DNA from: Phyllobacterium phragmitis
GTDB lineage: Bacteria > Pseudomonadota > Alphaproteobacteria > Rhizobiales > Rhizobiaceae
Direction of reading: 5' to 3'
DNA length: 64,000 nt
Assembly: GCF_002980495.1 (NCBI RefSeq)
Contig: NZ_PVBR01000002.1
Coordinates: 335,483-399,482, forward strand
Below the pieces are notes generated by a model. The model searched no databases, was not told the DNA's origin, and saw only the letters and a list, made by a program, of their open reading frames with translations. Positions 56,800-64,000 of the stretch are shown here, piece after piece. Made by a program: the position numbers and the translations under genes. How positions within the stretch are numbered: the stretch's first letter is position 1; the number at the start of each line of letters is the position of its first letter.

Positions 56800-57735
56800 A
56801 TGCCGCTCCGCTTTACGCTTAGACAGCTGGAATATTTCGTTGCCGTGGGCGAGGCCGGCTCGATAGCTAAGGCTGCAGAACAAGTTAACGTCTCGCCACC
56901 ATCGATCTCGGCATCGATCGCCCAACTCGAAGAAGAGTTCGGCGTTCAGCTTTTTGTTCGCAAACATTCCCACGGCCTGTCGCTCACCGCAGGCGGACGG
57001 GTCTTCCTCAAGCAGGCTCAGCGCCTGCTCGGCGATGCGGACGCTCTTCACGATATTGCTGCCGATATCTCTGAAAAGGTACGGGGCCCGCTGGCAGTTG
57101 GCTGCTTGCTTACTTTCGCGCAAATCGTTCTTCCCGCGCTTCGCAGGAAATTCGAGGATGCTTTCCCGGAGGTGCGTTTCAGGCAGGTCGAGCGCCATCA
57201 GGGCCAATTGCTCGAGATGCTGCAGCGCGGTGAGATCGATGTCGCGTTGACGTATGATCTCGAACTGTCGCAAGACTTGACGTTCGAGCCACTGATGCAA
57301 TTACCCGCCTATGCCATGCTGCCAGCCGGGCATCGTCTCGCGTTACAAAAGGGCATTACTCCCGAAGAACTCGTCGATGAACCAATGGTTCTGCTCGACC
57401 TCCCCTTCAGCCGCGAATATTTCCTCTCGGCGTTTCAAAATAAAGGTTTGAGGCCAAACATCACTGAGCGTACAGGAGACATAGCGCTGATGCGCTCCAT
57501 GGTGGCGAGCGGGTTCGGCTACGGCATTGCCAATATGCGGCCACTCAATACGATGTCTCCCGACGGCAAGCCGCTGGTTTTCGTCCCGCTGGAAAGCGAT
57601 TTGAAGCCGCTCACCATGGGCGCGGCAATGCCCAACGCCGAGCACAGAACACAGACGGTACAAGCATTTCTCGATCATTGCCGCCGCTTCGTCCTCGAAC
57701 AGGGGGTGTTCGGCACGGAACGTGTCGTCAAATGA
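56800..57735 (+). CDS. LysR-family regulator of the amine catabolic region
   Basis: The 311 residues have a winged helix at about 3-62 (LRQLEYFVAVGEAGSIAKAAEQVNVSPPSISASIAQLE) and an effector domain with ERTGDIALMRSMVASGFGYGIANMRP, like those sensing aromatic or amine metabolites. It is transcribed in the same direction as the aldehyde dehydrogenase and the amine dehydrogenase genes between which it sits. It could bind the TTAGG-N5-CCTAA box at 47.5 kb and the liv divergent region. Confidence 0.85.
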   Translation: MPLRFTLRQLEYFVAVGEAGSIAKAAEQVNVSPPSISASIAQLEEEFGVQLFVRKHSHGLSLTAGGRVFLKQAQRLLGDADALHDIAADISEKVRGPLAVGCLLTFAQIVLPALRRKFEDAFPEVRFRQVERHQGQLLEMLQRGEIDVALTYDLELSQDLTFEPLMQLPAYAMLPAGHRLALQKGITPEELVDEPMVLLDLPFSREYFLSAFQNKGLRPNITERTGDIALMRSMVASGFGYGIANMRPLNTMSPDGKPLVFVPLESDLKPLTMGAAMPNAEHRTQTVQAFLDHCRRFVLEQGVFGTERVVK

Positions 57736-57851
57736 GAAAAGGCAGTACTACGCCTCGAGATTAGGCTGCGCCGAAGCAGAGCTTTCGCAATCCTGTCTTT
57801 TCTTCGGTCTCATGGTTCCTATGCTGGCGCAAAACAGAATGGGAGGTAGGA

Positions 57852-59954
57852 TTGCGCGACCCTAGATACGATATACTCTTCGAACCGATGCAGATTGGCC
57901 CGGTAACGGCCAAGAACCGTTTCTATCAGGTACCTCACTGCAATGGCGGCGGATACCGCGACCCCTCAGCTGCCGCCGAGATGCGCGGCATCAAGGCCGA
58001 GGGAGGCTGGGGCGTCATCTTCACCGAGCAGTGCGAAATGCACCATACGTCGGAGATCACCCCCTTTATCGAGTTGCGGCTTTGGGAGGACAAGGATATC
58101 CCGCAATTGCGCCGGATGTCGGAGAAGATGAAGACGCATGGCGCGCTGGCCGGAATCCAGCTCGCCTATTCGGGGATCAATGGCCCGAACCTCTATACGA
58201 AAGAGGTGCCGCTAGCGCCATCGGCCCTGCCCATCCGCACCTTCACCAATGATCCGGTGCAGGCGCGGGCGCTGTCCCTATCGGAAATCCGTGATCTGCG
58301 CCGCTGGTTCGTGACCGCCGCCAAGCGTTCGAAGCTTGCCGGCTTCGACCTCATCTGCCTTTATGGCGCGCACGGGTTCGGCATCTTCCAGCACTTCCTC
58401 AGCCGCGCGACCAATCAGCGGACCGACGAATATGGCGGCAACCTGGAAAACCGCGCCCGTTTCGTTAACGAAGTGGTCGCCGATATCCGCGACGCGGTGG
58501 GCGACACGATGGGCATCGCCCTGCGTGTCAGCCTGGACGAGACCATCGGTGAACTCGGCTTCTCCAATGCAGAACTGCGTGACTTCATCGAGATGAACCG
58601 CAACCTGCCCGACCTGTGGGATCTGGCTCATGGCACATGGGAGGATTGCTCCGGCCCCTCACGCTTCAAGGAGGAAGCCGCGCAGGAGCTGCTGGTTCGC
58701 GGCATTCGCGAACTGTCGGACAGGCCGATGGTCGGTGTCGGCCGCTTCACCTCGCCTGATGTGATGGTGAAGATGATCAAGTCGGGCACGCTGGACTTTA
58801 TCGGCTGCGCGCGCCCGTCGATCGCCGATCCGTTCCTGCCGAAGAAGGTCGAGGAAGGCCGGATCGAGGACATCCGCGAATGCATCGGCTGCAATATCTG
58901 TATCACCGGCGACATGACCATGTCGATCAGCCGCTGCACCCAGAACCCGACCTTTATGGAGGAATGGCGCAAAGGCTGGCATCCGGAACGCATGAACGCA
59001 AAGGGCGACAGCGATAGTGTGCTGGTGGTGGGATCGGGGCCCGCCGGACTGGAGGCCGCCTGGGCACTGTGCAGGCGCGGCTATGACGTCGCCGTCGCCG
59101 AGGCGCGCACGGAAATCGGCGGGCGCGTCGCGCGCGAGAGCAGGTTACCCGGATTGAGCGCCTGGGGCCGCGTCAAGGACTATCGCGAATATCAGTTGCG
59201 CCAGCGGCCGAACGCCGAAATCTACCTCGACAGCCGCCTGACCGCCGACGACGTGATGGCCTTCGGCTTTCAGAACATCGCCATCGCCACCGGTGCCACC
59301 TGGCGCCGCGACGGTGTTGCCCGCCAGCACGTCGTGCCGATGAAGATCGCCGAGGGCGCAGCCGTCTACACGCCCGACGATCTGATGGATGGCAACATCC
59401 CCGGCGGCAATGTGGTGATTTTCGACGACGACCACTATTACATGGGCGGTGTTCTGGCCGAATTGCTGGTGCAGAAGGGCGCCAAGGTCACTTTGATCAC
59501 GCCCTCCGCCTATGTCTCGGACTGGACCAGAAACACGCTGGAACAGGGAACGATTCATGCCCGGCTCGACGCGCTGGGCGTGAACATCGTCCTGAACCGC
59601 GGCGTTGCCGAAATCGCGGTGGATCATGTCGTCAGCAATTGCGTCTATACCGGCAAGACCTGCCACTATCAAGCGGATGCGGTGGTGATGGTCACCTCGC
59701 GCAGCGGCAACGATCAGCTATATCGGGATTTGATGTCGCGGCAGAACGAATGGGCCGATGCCGGCATCAGGTCGGTCAAGGTTTTTGGCGATGCGGAAGC
59801 TTCCGGGCCGATTGCCTGGGCTACCTATGCCGGCCATCGCTACGCCCGCGAACTGGATTGCGAACCGCGCGGGGATGCCCTGCCCTTCCGGCGGGAAATC
59901 ACTGAACTGGCCGCAGAACATACGCCCTCCCCGGAGTTATGCCTTCATGACTGA
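57852..59954 (+). CDS. Trimethylamine/dimethylamine dehydrogenase-like iron-sulfur flavoprotein
   Basis: The 700-residue protein starts at TTG with GGGAGGTAGGA upstream. It has the TMADH opening DILFEPMQIGP and keeps Cys30 in RFYQVPHC (the residue that binds FMN covalently in TMADH). It also keeps the Tyr171/His174 pair (LYGAH) and the 4Fe-4S ligands C344, C347, C350 and C362. The FAD/ADP-like domain (VLVVGSGPAGLEAAWAL) starts near 392. Known members oxidise tertiary or secondary amines by N-demethylation and reduce ETF. Substrate-bowl residues outside these motifs differ, so the real substrate is open. Confidence 0.88.
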   Translation: MRDPRYDILFEPMQIGPVTAKNRFYQVPHCNGGGYRDPSAAAEMRGIKAEGGWGVIFTEQCEMHHTSEITPFIELRLWEDKDIPQLRRMSEKMKTHGALAGIQLAYSGINGPNLYTKEVPLAPSALPIRTFTNDPVQARALSLSEIRDLRRWFVTAAKRSKLAGFDLICLYGAHGFGIFQHFLSRATNQRTDEYGGNLENRARFVNEVVADIRDAVGDTMGIALRVSLDETIGELGFSNAELRDFIEMNRNLPDLWDLAHGTWEDCSGPSRFKEEAAQELLVRGIRELSDRPMVGVGRFTSPDVMVKMIKSGTLDFIGCARPSIADPFLPKKVEEGRIEDIRECIGCNICITGDMTMSISRCTQNPTFMEEWRKGWHPERMNAKGDSDSVLVVGSGPAGLEAAWALCRRGYDVAVAEARTEIGGRVARESRLPGLSAWGRVKDYREYQLRQRPNAEIYLDSRLTADDVMAFGFQNIAIATGATWRRDGVARQHVVPMKIAEGAAVYTPDDLMDGNIPGGNVVIFDDDHYYMGGVLAELLVQKGAKVTLITPSAYVSDWTRNTLEQGTIHARLDALGVNIVLNRGVAEIAVDHVVSNCVYTGKTCHYQADAVVMVTSRSGNDQLYRDLMSRQNEWADAGIRSVKVFGDAEASGPIAWATYAGHRYARELDCEPRGDALPFRREITELAAEHTPSPELCLHD

Positions 59955-61119
59955 TACGGCCGCGCCTTATGCAGCCACGCTCGAACTGTTGGAGCGGCTG
60001 ATTGCCTTCCCTACAGTCAGCGCTGAAAGCAATCTGGACTTGATCGATTTTGCTGATGCGCATTTGATCGGGGCCGGCTTTCAGACGCATCGTCTGCCTG
60101 ATCCTTCCGGGCGAAAGGCGGGGCTGCTGGCGCGGCTTGGCCCCGCCGGGCTGGGCGGTGTTCTCTTGTCGGCGCATAGCGATGTCGTGCCGGTGGAAGG
60201 CCAGCACTGGACCCGCGCGCCGTTCCAATTGACGCGCGAAGGCGGCAGGCTCTACGGCCGGGGCACGACGGATATGAAGGGCTATCTCGCGTCGATGCTG
60301 TCGCTGGCCGCACGGGCAGCGAAACAGCCACCCGAGCGGCCGCTGATGCTTGCGATCTCCTATGATGAGGAAGTCGGCTGCGCCGGCATCCGGCAGATGC
60401 TGCCGGGATACAAGGCGCTGGGCTGGCAGCCGGAACTGTGCATCGTCGGCGAGCCGACGGAGATGCGGTCAGCCACCGGGCACAAGGGCAAGGCTGCATT
60501 CGTGGCGACGTGCCATGGCAGCGCAGGCCATTCCTCTCTTGCACCACGCTATGTCAATGCTCTGCATATCGCTGCCGAGTTCATCGGGGTCCTGCGCCGG
60601 ATACAGGACGACTATGCGGCCTCGTCTGCGCAGGATACAGGGTATGACGTGCCGTACTCGACTGTCCATGCAGGGCGGATGCAGGGCGGAACTGCGTTGA
60701 ACATCGTCCCGGATCATGCCCGCATTGAGTTCGAGCTGCGCCACCTGCCCTTCGATACGCCGGACGATTTTCTGTCGCGGCTGCGCCAAGAGGCGGATCA
60801 GATTCTACACCCCTTCCGCGCGCGGGATGGAGCGGCGGAAATCAAAATGGAGGCCACCAATTCCTATCCCGGCCTCGAGATCGCACCGGACCACGAAGCG
60901 GTCCGCCGTGTGGGAGCACTGAGCGGCTCGCATGAGGTGATCAAGGTCACCTACGGCACAGAGGCCGGCTATTTCGCACAGTTCGGCATCCCCACTGTGG
61001 TCTGCGGGCCAGGCGACATGGAGGGCCAAGGTCACAAGGCCGACGAATATATCACCATGGAACAGCTTGGCAGCTGTGACCGGATGATGGACCGCCTGCT
61101 GATACAATTGGGTGCCTAG
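59947..61119 (+). CDS. M20-family deacylase, ArgE/acetylornithine deacetylase-like
   Basis: The start at 59947 overlaps the amine dehydrogenase stop by eight bases, so translation is coupled. The 390 residues have the M20 metal pattern: His in LLSAHSDVVP, Asp in GTTDMKG, catalytic Glu in SYDEEVGC, Glu in GEPTEM and His in GQGHKADE. The dimerisation domain starts near 180 (GHKGKAAFVATCHGSAGHS). ArgE-like enzymes remove acyl groups from amino acids. With the dehydrogenase, it may cleave N-acyl or N-formyl products. It is probably not the housekeeping ArgE because of its location. Confidence 0.88.
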   Translation: MTDTAAPYAATLELLERLIAFPTVSAESNLDLIDFADAHLIGAGFQTHRLPDPSGRKAGLLARLGPAGLGGVLLSAHSDVVPVEGQHWTRAPFQLTREGGRLYGRGTTDMKGYLASMLSLAARAAKQPPERPLMLAISYDEEVGCAGIRQMLPGYKALGWQPELCIVGEPTEMRSATGHKGKAAFVATCHGSAGHSSLAPRYVNALHIAAEFIGVLRRIQDDYAASSAQDTGYDVPYSTVHAGRMQGGTALNIVPDHARIEFELRHLPFDTPDDFLSRLRQEADQILHPFRARDGAAEIKMEATNSYPGLEIAPDHEAVRRVGALSGSHEVIKVTYGTEAGYFAQFGIPTVVCGPGDMEGQGHKADEYITMEQLGSCDRMMDRLLIQLGA

Positions 61120-61288
61120 TCGTTTCAGTCATGACTCCAGCTTCTGACATTGCGCTACGATGATTAAAGAGCAGCCATTCAACGTTTCCCATGAAATGAC
61201 CGCAGGATTTTTTCAAACTGACATAGTAGTCCGTGCCTCTCAATCTGCGGCAAGAACAGAGGCCCGCGAGGTCGGCGAGACGGCGGGC

Positions 61289-61825
61289 TTAGCGGTAACG
61301 ATCTTCGACAAGGTCGTGGCCGATCCCCCGGAAAGCGTCGTGTATGGTTGTGTCGAAGAAGCGTGATCTCGTTCCACCTCCCTTGTTTGTAGGTTTAGAA
61401 ACCCAGTCATTCGGTATCTCGCTTGGTTTGACTATCTTATTCCCAACCGCCGCCGCCCTCTCAATCTTCTCCAGCGCCTTAATCTTATCCGCCGTCTTGA
61501 TTGCGCCGGTGGCAGTTCCGGCAGCGGGTGCCGCAACCTTGATGGCGAGATCGATGGCGAGACGGACAGATATTTTCCCGCCGCTTCGTAATTCCCATTG
61601 GCGAGGGCCTGCAGATAGAGAAGCGACTGCTCCGAAAGACTGTCGGCGGTAGCAAAGCCATATTTCGCCGCAGCCGCTACGGGATCATAGGCAATCTCCA
61701 TCGCCACGCCGGAAATGACCTTGGCCATGCCGGCCGGATCGGAGACCAGCACTGCAAACTCTTCGCCCCGAGACAGCGCACCGGTGGCGATGCCGCGACT
61801 GGGCGCATCGAATGCTTTTTATGAT
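61289..61825 (-). pseudogene. Orphan CdiA/FhaB C-terminal fragment (pre-toxin + toxin tip), frameshifted
   Basis: The minus-strand frame from 61825 reads APSRGIATGALSRGEEFAVL and DPAGMAKVISGVAMEIAYDP, a pre-toxin-type region. It then shifts frame around LANGNYEAAGKYLS near 61.58 kb and continues as LAIDLAIKVAAPAAGTATG and, after a linker, WVSKPTNKGGGTRSRFF, ending VEDRYR. It has no start of its own and lies directly behind an immunity gene, the usual position of displaced toxin ends. The tip's activity is not recognised. Confidence 0.7.
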
Positions 61826-62076
61826 TTCCTAATGACGATCTTAAAACACTCCTGATTCTCGCGACCATATAATGCCAAGAAACTCCTAGCGGATGCGATT
61901 GATTTTTCGACTTCTTGCGAAGACAGTGATGAAAAGCCAGCAACGTCATCTAAATCAGGCATACTCACGCCGCCATTACATATAAATCTTTCAACTCCAT
62001 AAATAAAAACGTCTCGTTGCTCACATTCATGAATGAAACGAAAAGCTTCTTCTATGGCAAGATACTTCGTTTCCAT
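61819..62076 (-). CDS. Probable immunity protein (85 aa)
   Basis: A strong AGGAGG site lies before the ATG at 62076. The protein is acidic and helical (METKYLAIEEAFRFIHECEQRDVF, ending KIVIRKS). It lies at the head of the orphan toxin fragment and has low GC like its neighbours. It fits the small immunity genes of polymorphic toxin loci, although no family is recognised. Confidence 0.6.
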   Translation of the reverse strand: METKYLAIEEAFRFIHECEQRDVFIYGVERFICNGGVSMPDLDDVAGFSSLSSQEVEKSIASARSFLALYGRENQECFKIVIRKS

Positions 62077-62162
62077 CGCCTCCTACCTCACTTAAAAGGT
62101 GACTTCCATTTGGGATCGGTGCGATCTGAAACTTGAACAATGCCCCCTGTTCGATCATTTAG

Positions 62163-62504
62163 TCATCCCGCTTCCATTTTCATTTTCACTAGTAAATCTC
62201 TGATGACCGAGGCTCTCAAGCGGATTGCGATCCAGCTTGGCGATGAAAACGAAATCCAAGCCTCTTGAACTTCCGGAAGCTTATTAATATCATCAAGAAA
62301 TTCTATGATGTAATCTGACAAGAATTTCCCGACCTCCGCAGAATTTTCGACTACCCATTTCTCTACTCCTAGATCATCAATTCTATTACACAACTCATCT
62401 GGCGAGGAAATTTCCGGCCCAATGCCAAACCAACTCCTTTTCTGGAATTCAGAATCGGAAAATTCTGTGAATAGCTCAATTAGCAGTTCTAACTTGTCAG
62501 CCAT
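62163..62504 (-). CDS. Probable immunity protein (113 aa)
   Basis: The ATG at 62504 overlaps the stop of the toxin-tip fragment (TGATG). The protein is acidic (ADKLELLIELFTEFSDSEFQ, DELCNRIDDLGVEKWV) and low in GC, as expected for a partner of the preceding toxin tip. The exact family is not recognised. A TTG one codon earlier is possible. Confidence 0.65.
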   Translation of the reverse strand: MADKLELLIELFTEFSDSEFQKRSWFGIGPEISSPDELCNRIDDLGVEKWVVENSAEVGKFLSDYIIEFLDDINKLPEVQEAWISFSSPSWIAIRLRASVIRDLLVKMKMEAG

Positions 62505-62662
62505 CAATCAAACCTAAAATCCGAAAAAGGAATATGAGCCGCTGGATCATTACTGGCAACAGGATTGCCATTCACGTCAACAATCCGACCGTTATTGGAT
62601 CTAATAACATATGGACGTTGCTGAGCTGGATTAGGATGATTTATAGCCTGCAAAACAGTCAT
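62504..62662 (-). pseudogene. Displaced toxin C-terminal tip
   Basis: This 52-codon frame reads YVIRSNNGRIVDVNGNPVAS and DPAAHIPFSDFRFD, a C-terminal end familiar from CdiA/Fha-type toxins. Its beginning overlaps, out of frame, the end of the upstream immunity gene, which marks a recombination joint. Only the last part of a toxin domain remains, so it is not expected to be toxic on its own. Confidence 0.6.
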
Positions 62663-62876
62663 ATTTCTCCAAATCCAATTTAAATCCATACCGCTGATAA
62701 ATCTTCTCATTAGCCTCTGTGTTAATTTGGTATTCTCCATATAGAAGCGGATCTTCATCCAGCACGTTTAGCGTTTCACGAAAAAACTGAAGGTCGCTAT
62801 CTTCGAGTTGCAACATATTAACAAGGTCATCACCGTCTCGTTGAAAAAGACTAATTACTAGATAAACCCCCATCAT
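62631..62876 (-). CDS. Immunity protein for the colicin-E3-like toxin (DUF7683-like)
   Basis: The ATG at 62876 (or one codon later) lies seven bases after the toxin stop with GAGG upstream. The 81 acidic residues include ISLFQRDGDDLVNMLQLEDSD and end RYGFKLDLEKYDCFAGYKSS. The last segment is found in DUF7683-type immunity proteins. It probably binds the E3-like nuclease and blocks it in the producer. Confidence 0.7.
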   Translation of the reverse strand: MMGVYLVISLFQRDGDDLVNMLQLEDSDLQFFRETLNVLDEDPLLYGEYQINTEANEKIYQRYGFKLDLEKYDCFAGYKSS

Positions 62877-62882
62877 AATACC

Positions 62883-63998
62883 TCATGTCTTTGTGCTTCG
62901 TCCTGGTTTAGGAGGCTTCGTTCGCTTTCCAGTCTTAGGATCATACTCACCCAAATGCTTCTTTCCGGTTTTATCATATTTCTCTAAGGCACCATGCTGG
63001 TAATCCCATTCATAGATATTCCCCTTATTGTCATACCAGCGAGCTCGTCCTCCAATTGGCTTGCCTGGCGTTAACCCTGGAAAGCCGGTTATTTCGCCAG
63101 GCGCTTTCGGCGGCGGGAAATACTTCTGATCTCCGTTGCCACTATTGTTCGAACTCAGCACCACATTCGACAAACCCGCTTTCTTGAGAGTCTGCTGCAT
63201 GTCACCCAGCATTCCCGGCGTCATCAGTTGCGTGCCAATCATGCCGCTGGTGAGGAGAACCGCTCCGCCATCGTCGTAGACTTCAACGGTCAGGCTTGCC
63301 CTTGTGCCATCCGGGTATGTGACCAATATCTGCCGGGTCGGCTGATCTCCATTGCCAGTAACAAGGACTGTGCTGCCATCACTCCCTGTGAACTTCTGAT
63401 TAATCTCCTGACCGGTAGCTGTCGTCGAGGCCAGCAGGAAGGCACCCGCCAGCCCTGCAACCGCTGCACCAGTGGCACCGATAATCCCGCGCACAACGGC
63501 AGTCATCTGCCGGTAATCCGACAGACAGTCCATGGCTTGGGTAGGCGTGAAATACTTTAGCTGTCCACTTGATAACGTAACGGCACATGCAGCCTGAGCC
63601 CGGGCCGGCGTCACGATCCAGTTGAAGATGTTGAAGTCGACAGCCCCTTGCCGGCCGCATTGTTCAAGTTGCGCCTGAACCTTCGGATCGTCGAGGAATG
63701 GGAATATTTCCTTTGAAAGCGCGGCTTGCTCGGGCGTTCTCTTGCCGTCCCGAACCATCTGGTCAAGCGCGTCGCCGAATGTCTCGGCAATGGTCTTCCC
63801 CGCTTCCAACGCCTTCTTTACCGAATTGTTCGACAGGTAATACTCGATCTCAACATGCTCATCCCTCGTGATTTCATAGGCCTTATCCGGATCGCGGTTG
63901 AGCGCGGCGAGGTCTTCGGTCCTGCCTTCGGCCTCTAGTTCTGCCTGCTTGTCCTTGTCCCGGATGGTGATCTCGCCCTCGCCCACCGTGGCGCGGAC
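62883..63998 (-). CDS. FhaB/CdiA-type polymorphic toxin, C-terminal part (N-terminus off window)
   Basis: The frame is open to the right edge, and the first visible codons read VRATVGEGEITIRDKDKQAE, a common segment in large filamentous hemagglutinin-like proteins. A hydrophobic region lies near residues 160-200 from the edge. The last 55 residues resemble colicin E3's ribonuclease domain: RWYDNKGNIYEWDYQHGALEKY keeps the catalytic Asp, His and Glu spacing (D, +3 H, +7 E), then GEYDPKTGKRTKPPKPG. It would cut 16S rRNA in target cells after two-partner secretion. An immunity gene follows directly. Confidence 0.85.
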   Translation of the reverse strand, partial: VRATVGEGEITIRDKDKQAELEAEGRTEDLAALNRDPDKAYEITRDEHVEIEYYLSNNSVKKALEAGKTIAETFGDALDQMVRDGKRTPEQAALSKEIFPFLDDPKVQAQLEQCGRQGAVDFNIFNWIVTPARAQAACAVTLSSGQLKYFTPTQAMDCLSDYRQMTAVVRGIIGATGAAVAGLAGAFLLASTTATGQEINQKFTGSDGSTVLVTGNGDQPTRQILVTYPDGTRASLTVEVYDDGGAVLLTSGMIGTQLMTPGMLGDMQQTLKKAGLSNVVLSSNNSGNGDQKYFPPPKAPGEITGFPGLTPGKPIGGRARWYDNKGNIYEWDYQHGALEKYDKTGKKHLGEYDPKTGKRTKPPKPGRSTKT

Positions 63999-64000
63999 TT

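Overview
The window looks like chromosomal DNA of an alphaproteobacterium of the order Rhizobiales, probably Brucellaceae (Ochrobactrum/Brucella) or a close relative. This is inferred from the rhizobial-type tRNA-Met, the mid-50s to low-60s GC coding style with many ATGA stop/start overlaps, and the rhizosphere-type betaine and amine catabolic genes. No search could be run, so the genus is a guess.

Layout. (1) 1-1.5 kb: end of a Gfo/Idh/MocA dehydrogenase gene, a tRNA-Met and a small exported protein. (2) 1.7-16.8 kb, all minus strand: a prophage remnant holding a complete siphophage-type tail module in lambda order (tail completion, terminator, tube, G/GT chaperones with a slippery GGGAAAC site, tape measure, distal tail, hub, NlpC-like, tip J, fibre genes) plus a DNA adenine methylase. 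It has no capsid, terminase, lysis, repressor or integrase genes. (3) 17.2-28.2 kb: a quaternary-amine locus. It carries an N-methylproline demethylase-like flavoenzyme, a frameshifted DddQ-like DMSP lyase, a TetR regulator, a P5C reductase-like protein, an OpuA/ProU-type betaine ABC importer, a Rieske stachydrine/betaine demethylase with its reductase, and a LysR regulator. The likely flow is import of proline betaine, then N-methylproline, then proline. (4) 28.2-42.3 kb: a patchwork with an IS5-type remnant, hipBA, a SNF2/SWIM helicase, a persulfide dioxygenase/YeeE/TauE sulfur operon, a dead methyltransferase, a GT51 transglycosylase, GNAT, EamA and AraC genes, leuA and a YbaK-type deacylase. 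A diverged 38-bp repeat lies at both ends.

(5) 42.5-61.1 kb: a second large catabolic region. The minus-strand arm is aspA, etfB, etfA and an APC permease. The plus-strand arm is a flavin monooxygenase, RidA and DUF1028. Next come a branched-chain-type ABC importer (livFGMH minus, binding protein plus), a PuuC-like aldehyde dehydrogenase, a LysR regulator, a trimethylamine-dehydrogenase-like flavoprotein and a translationally coupled M20 deacylase. The amine dehydrogenase family passes electrons to ETF, so the local etfBA genes make sense. The substrate is unknown, and this is the best candidate here for an undescribed pathway.

(6) 61.3-64 kb: the 3' end of a large FhaB/CdiA-type polymorphic toxin gene with a colicin-E3-like ribonuclease tip. 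Behind it is an AT-richer array of immunity genes and orphan, partly decayed toxin tips.
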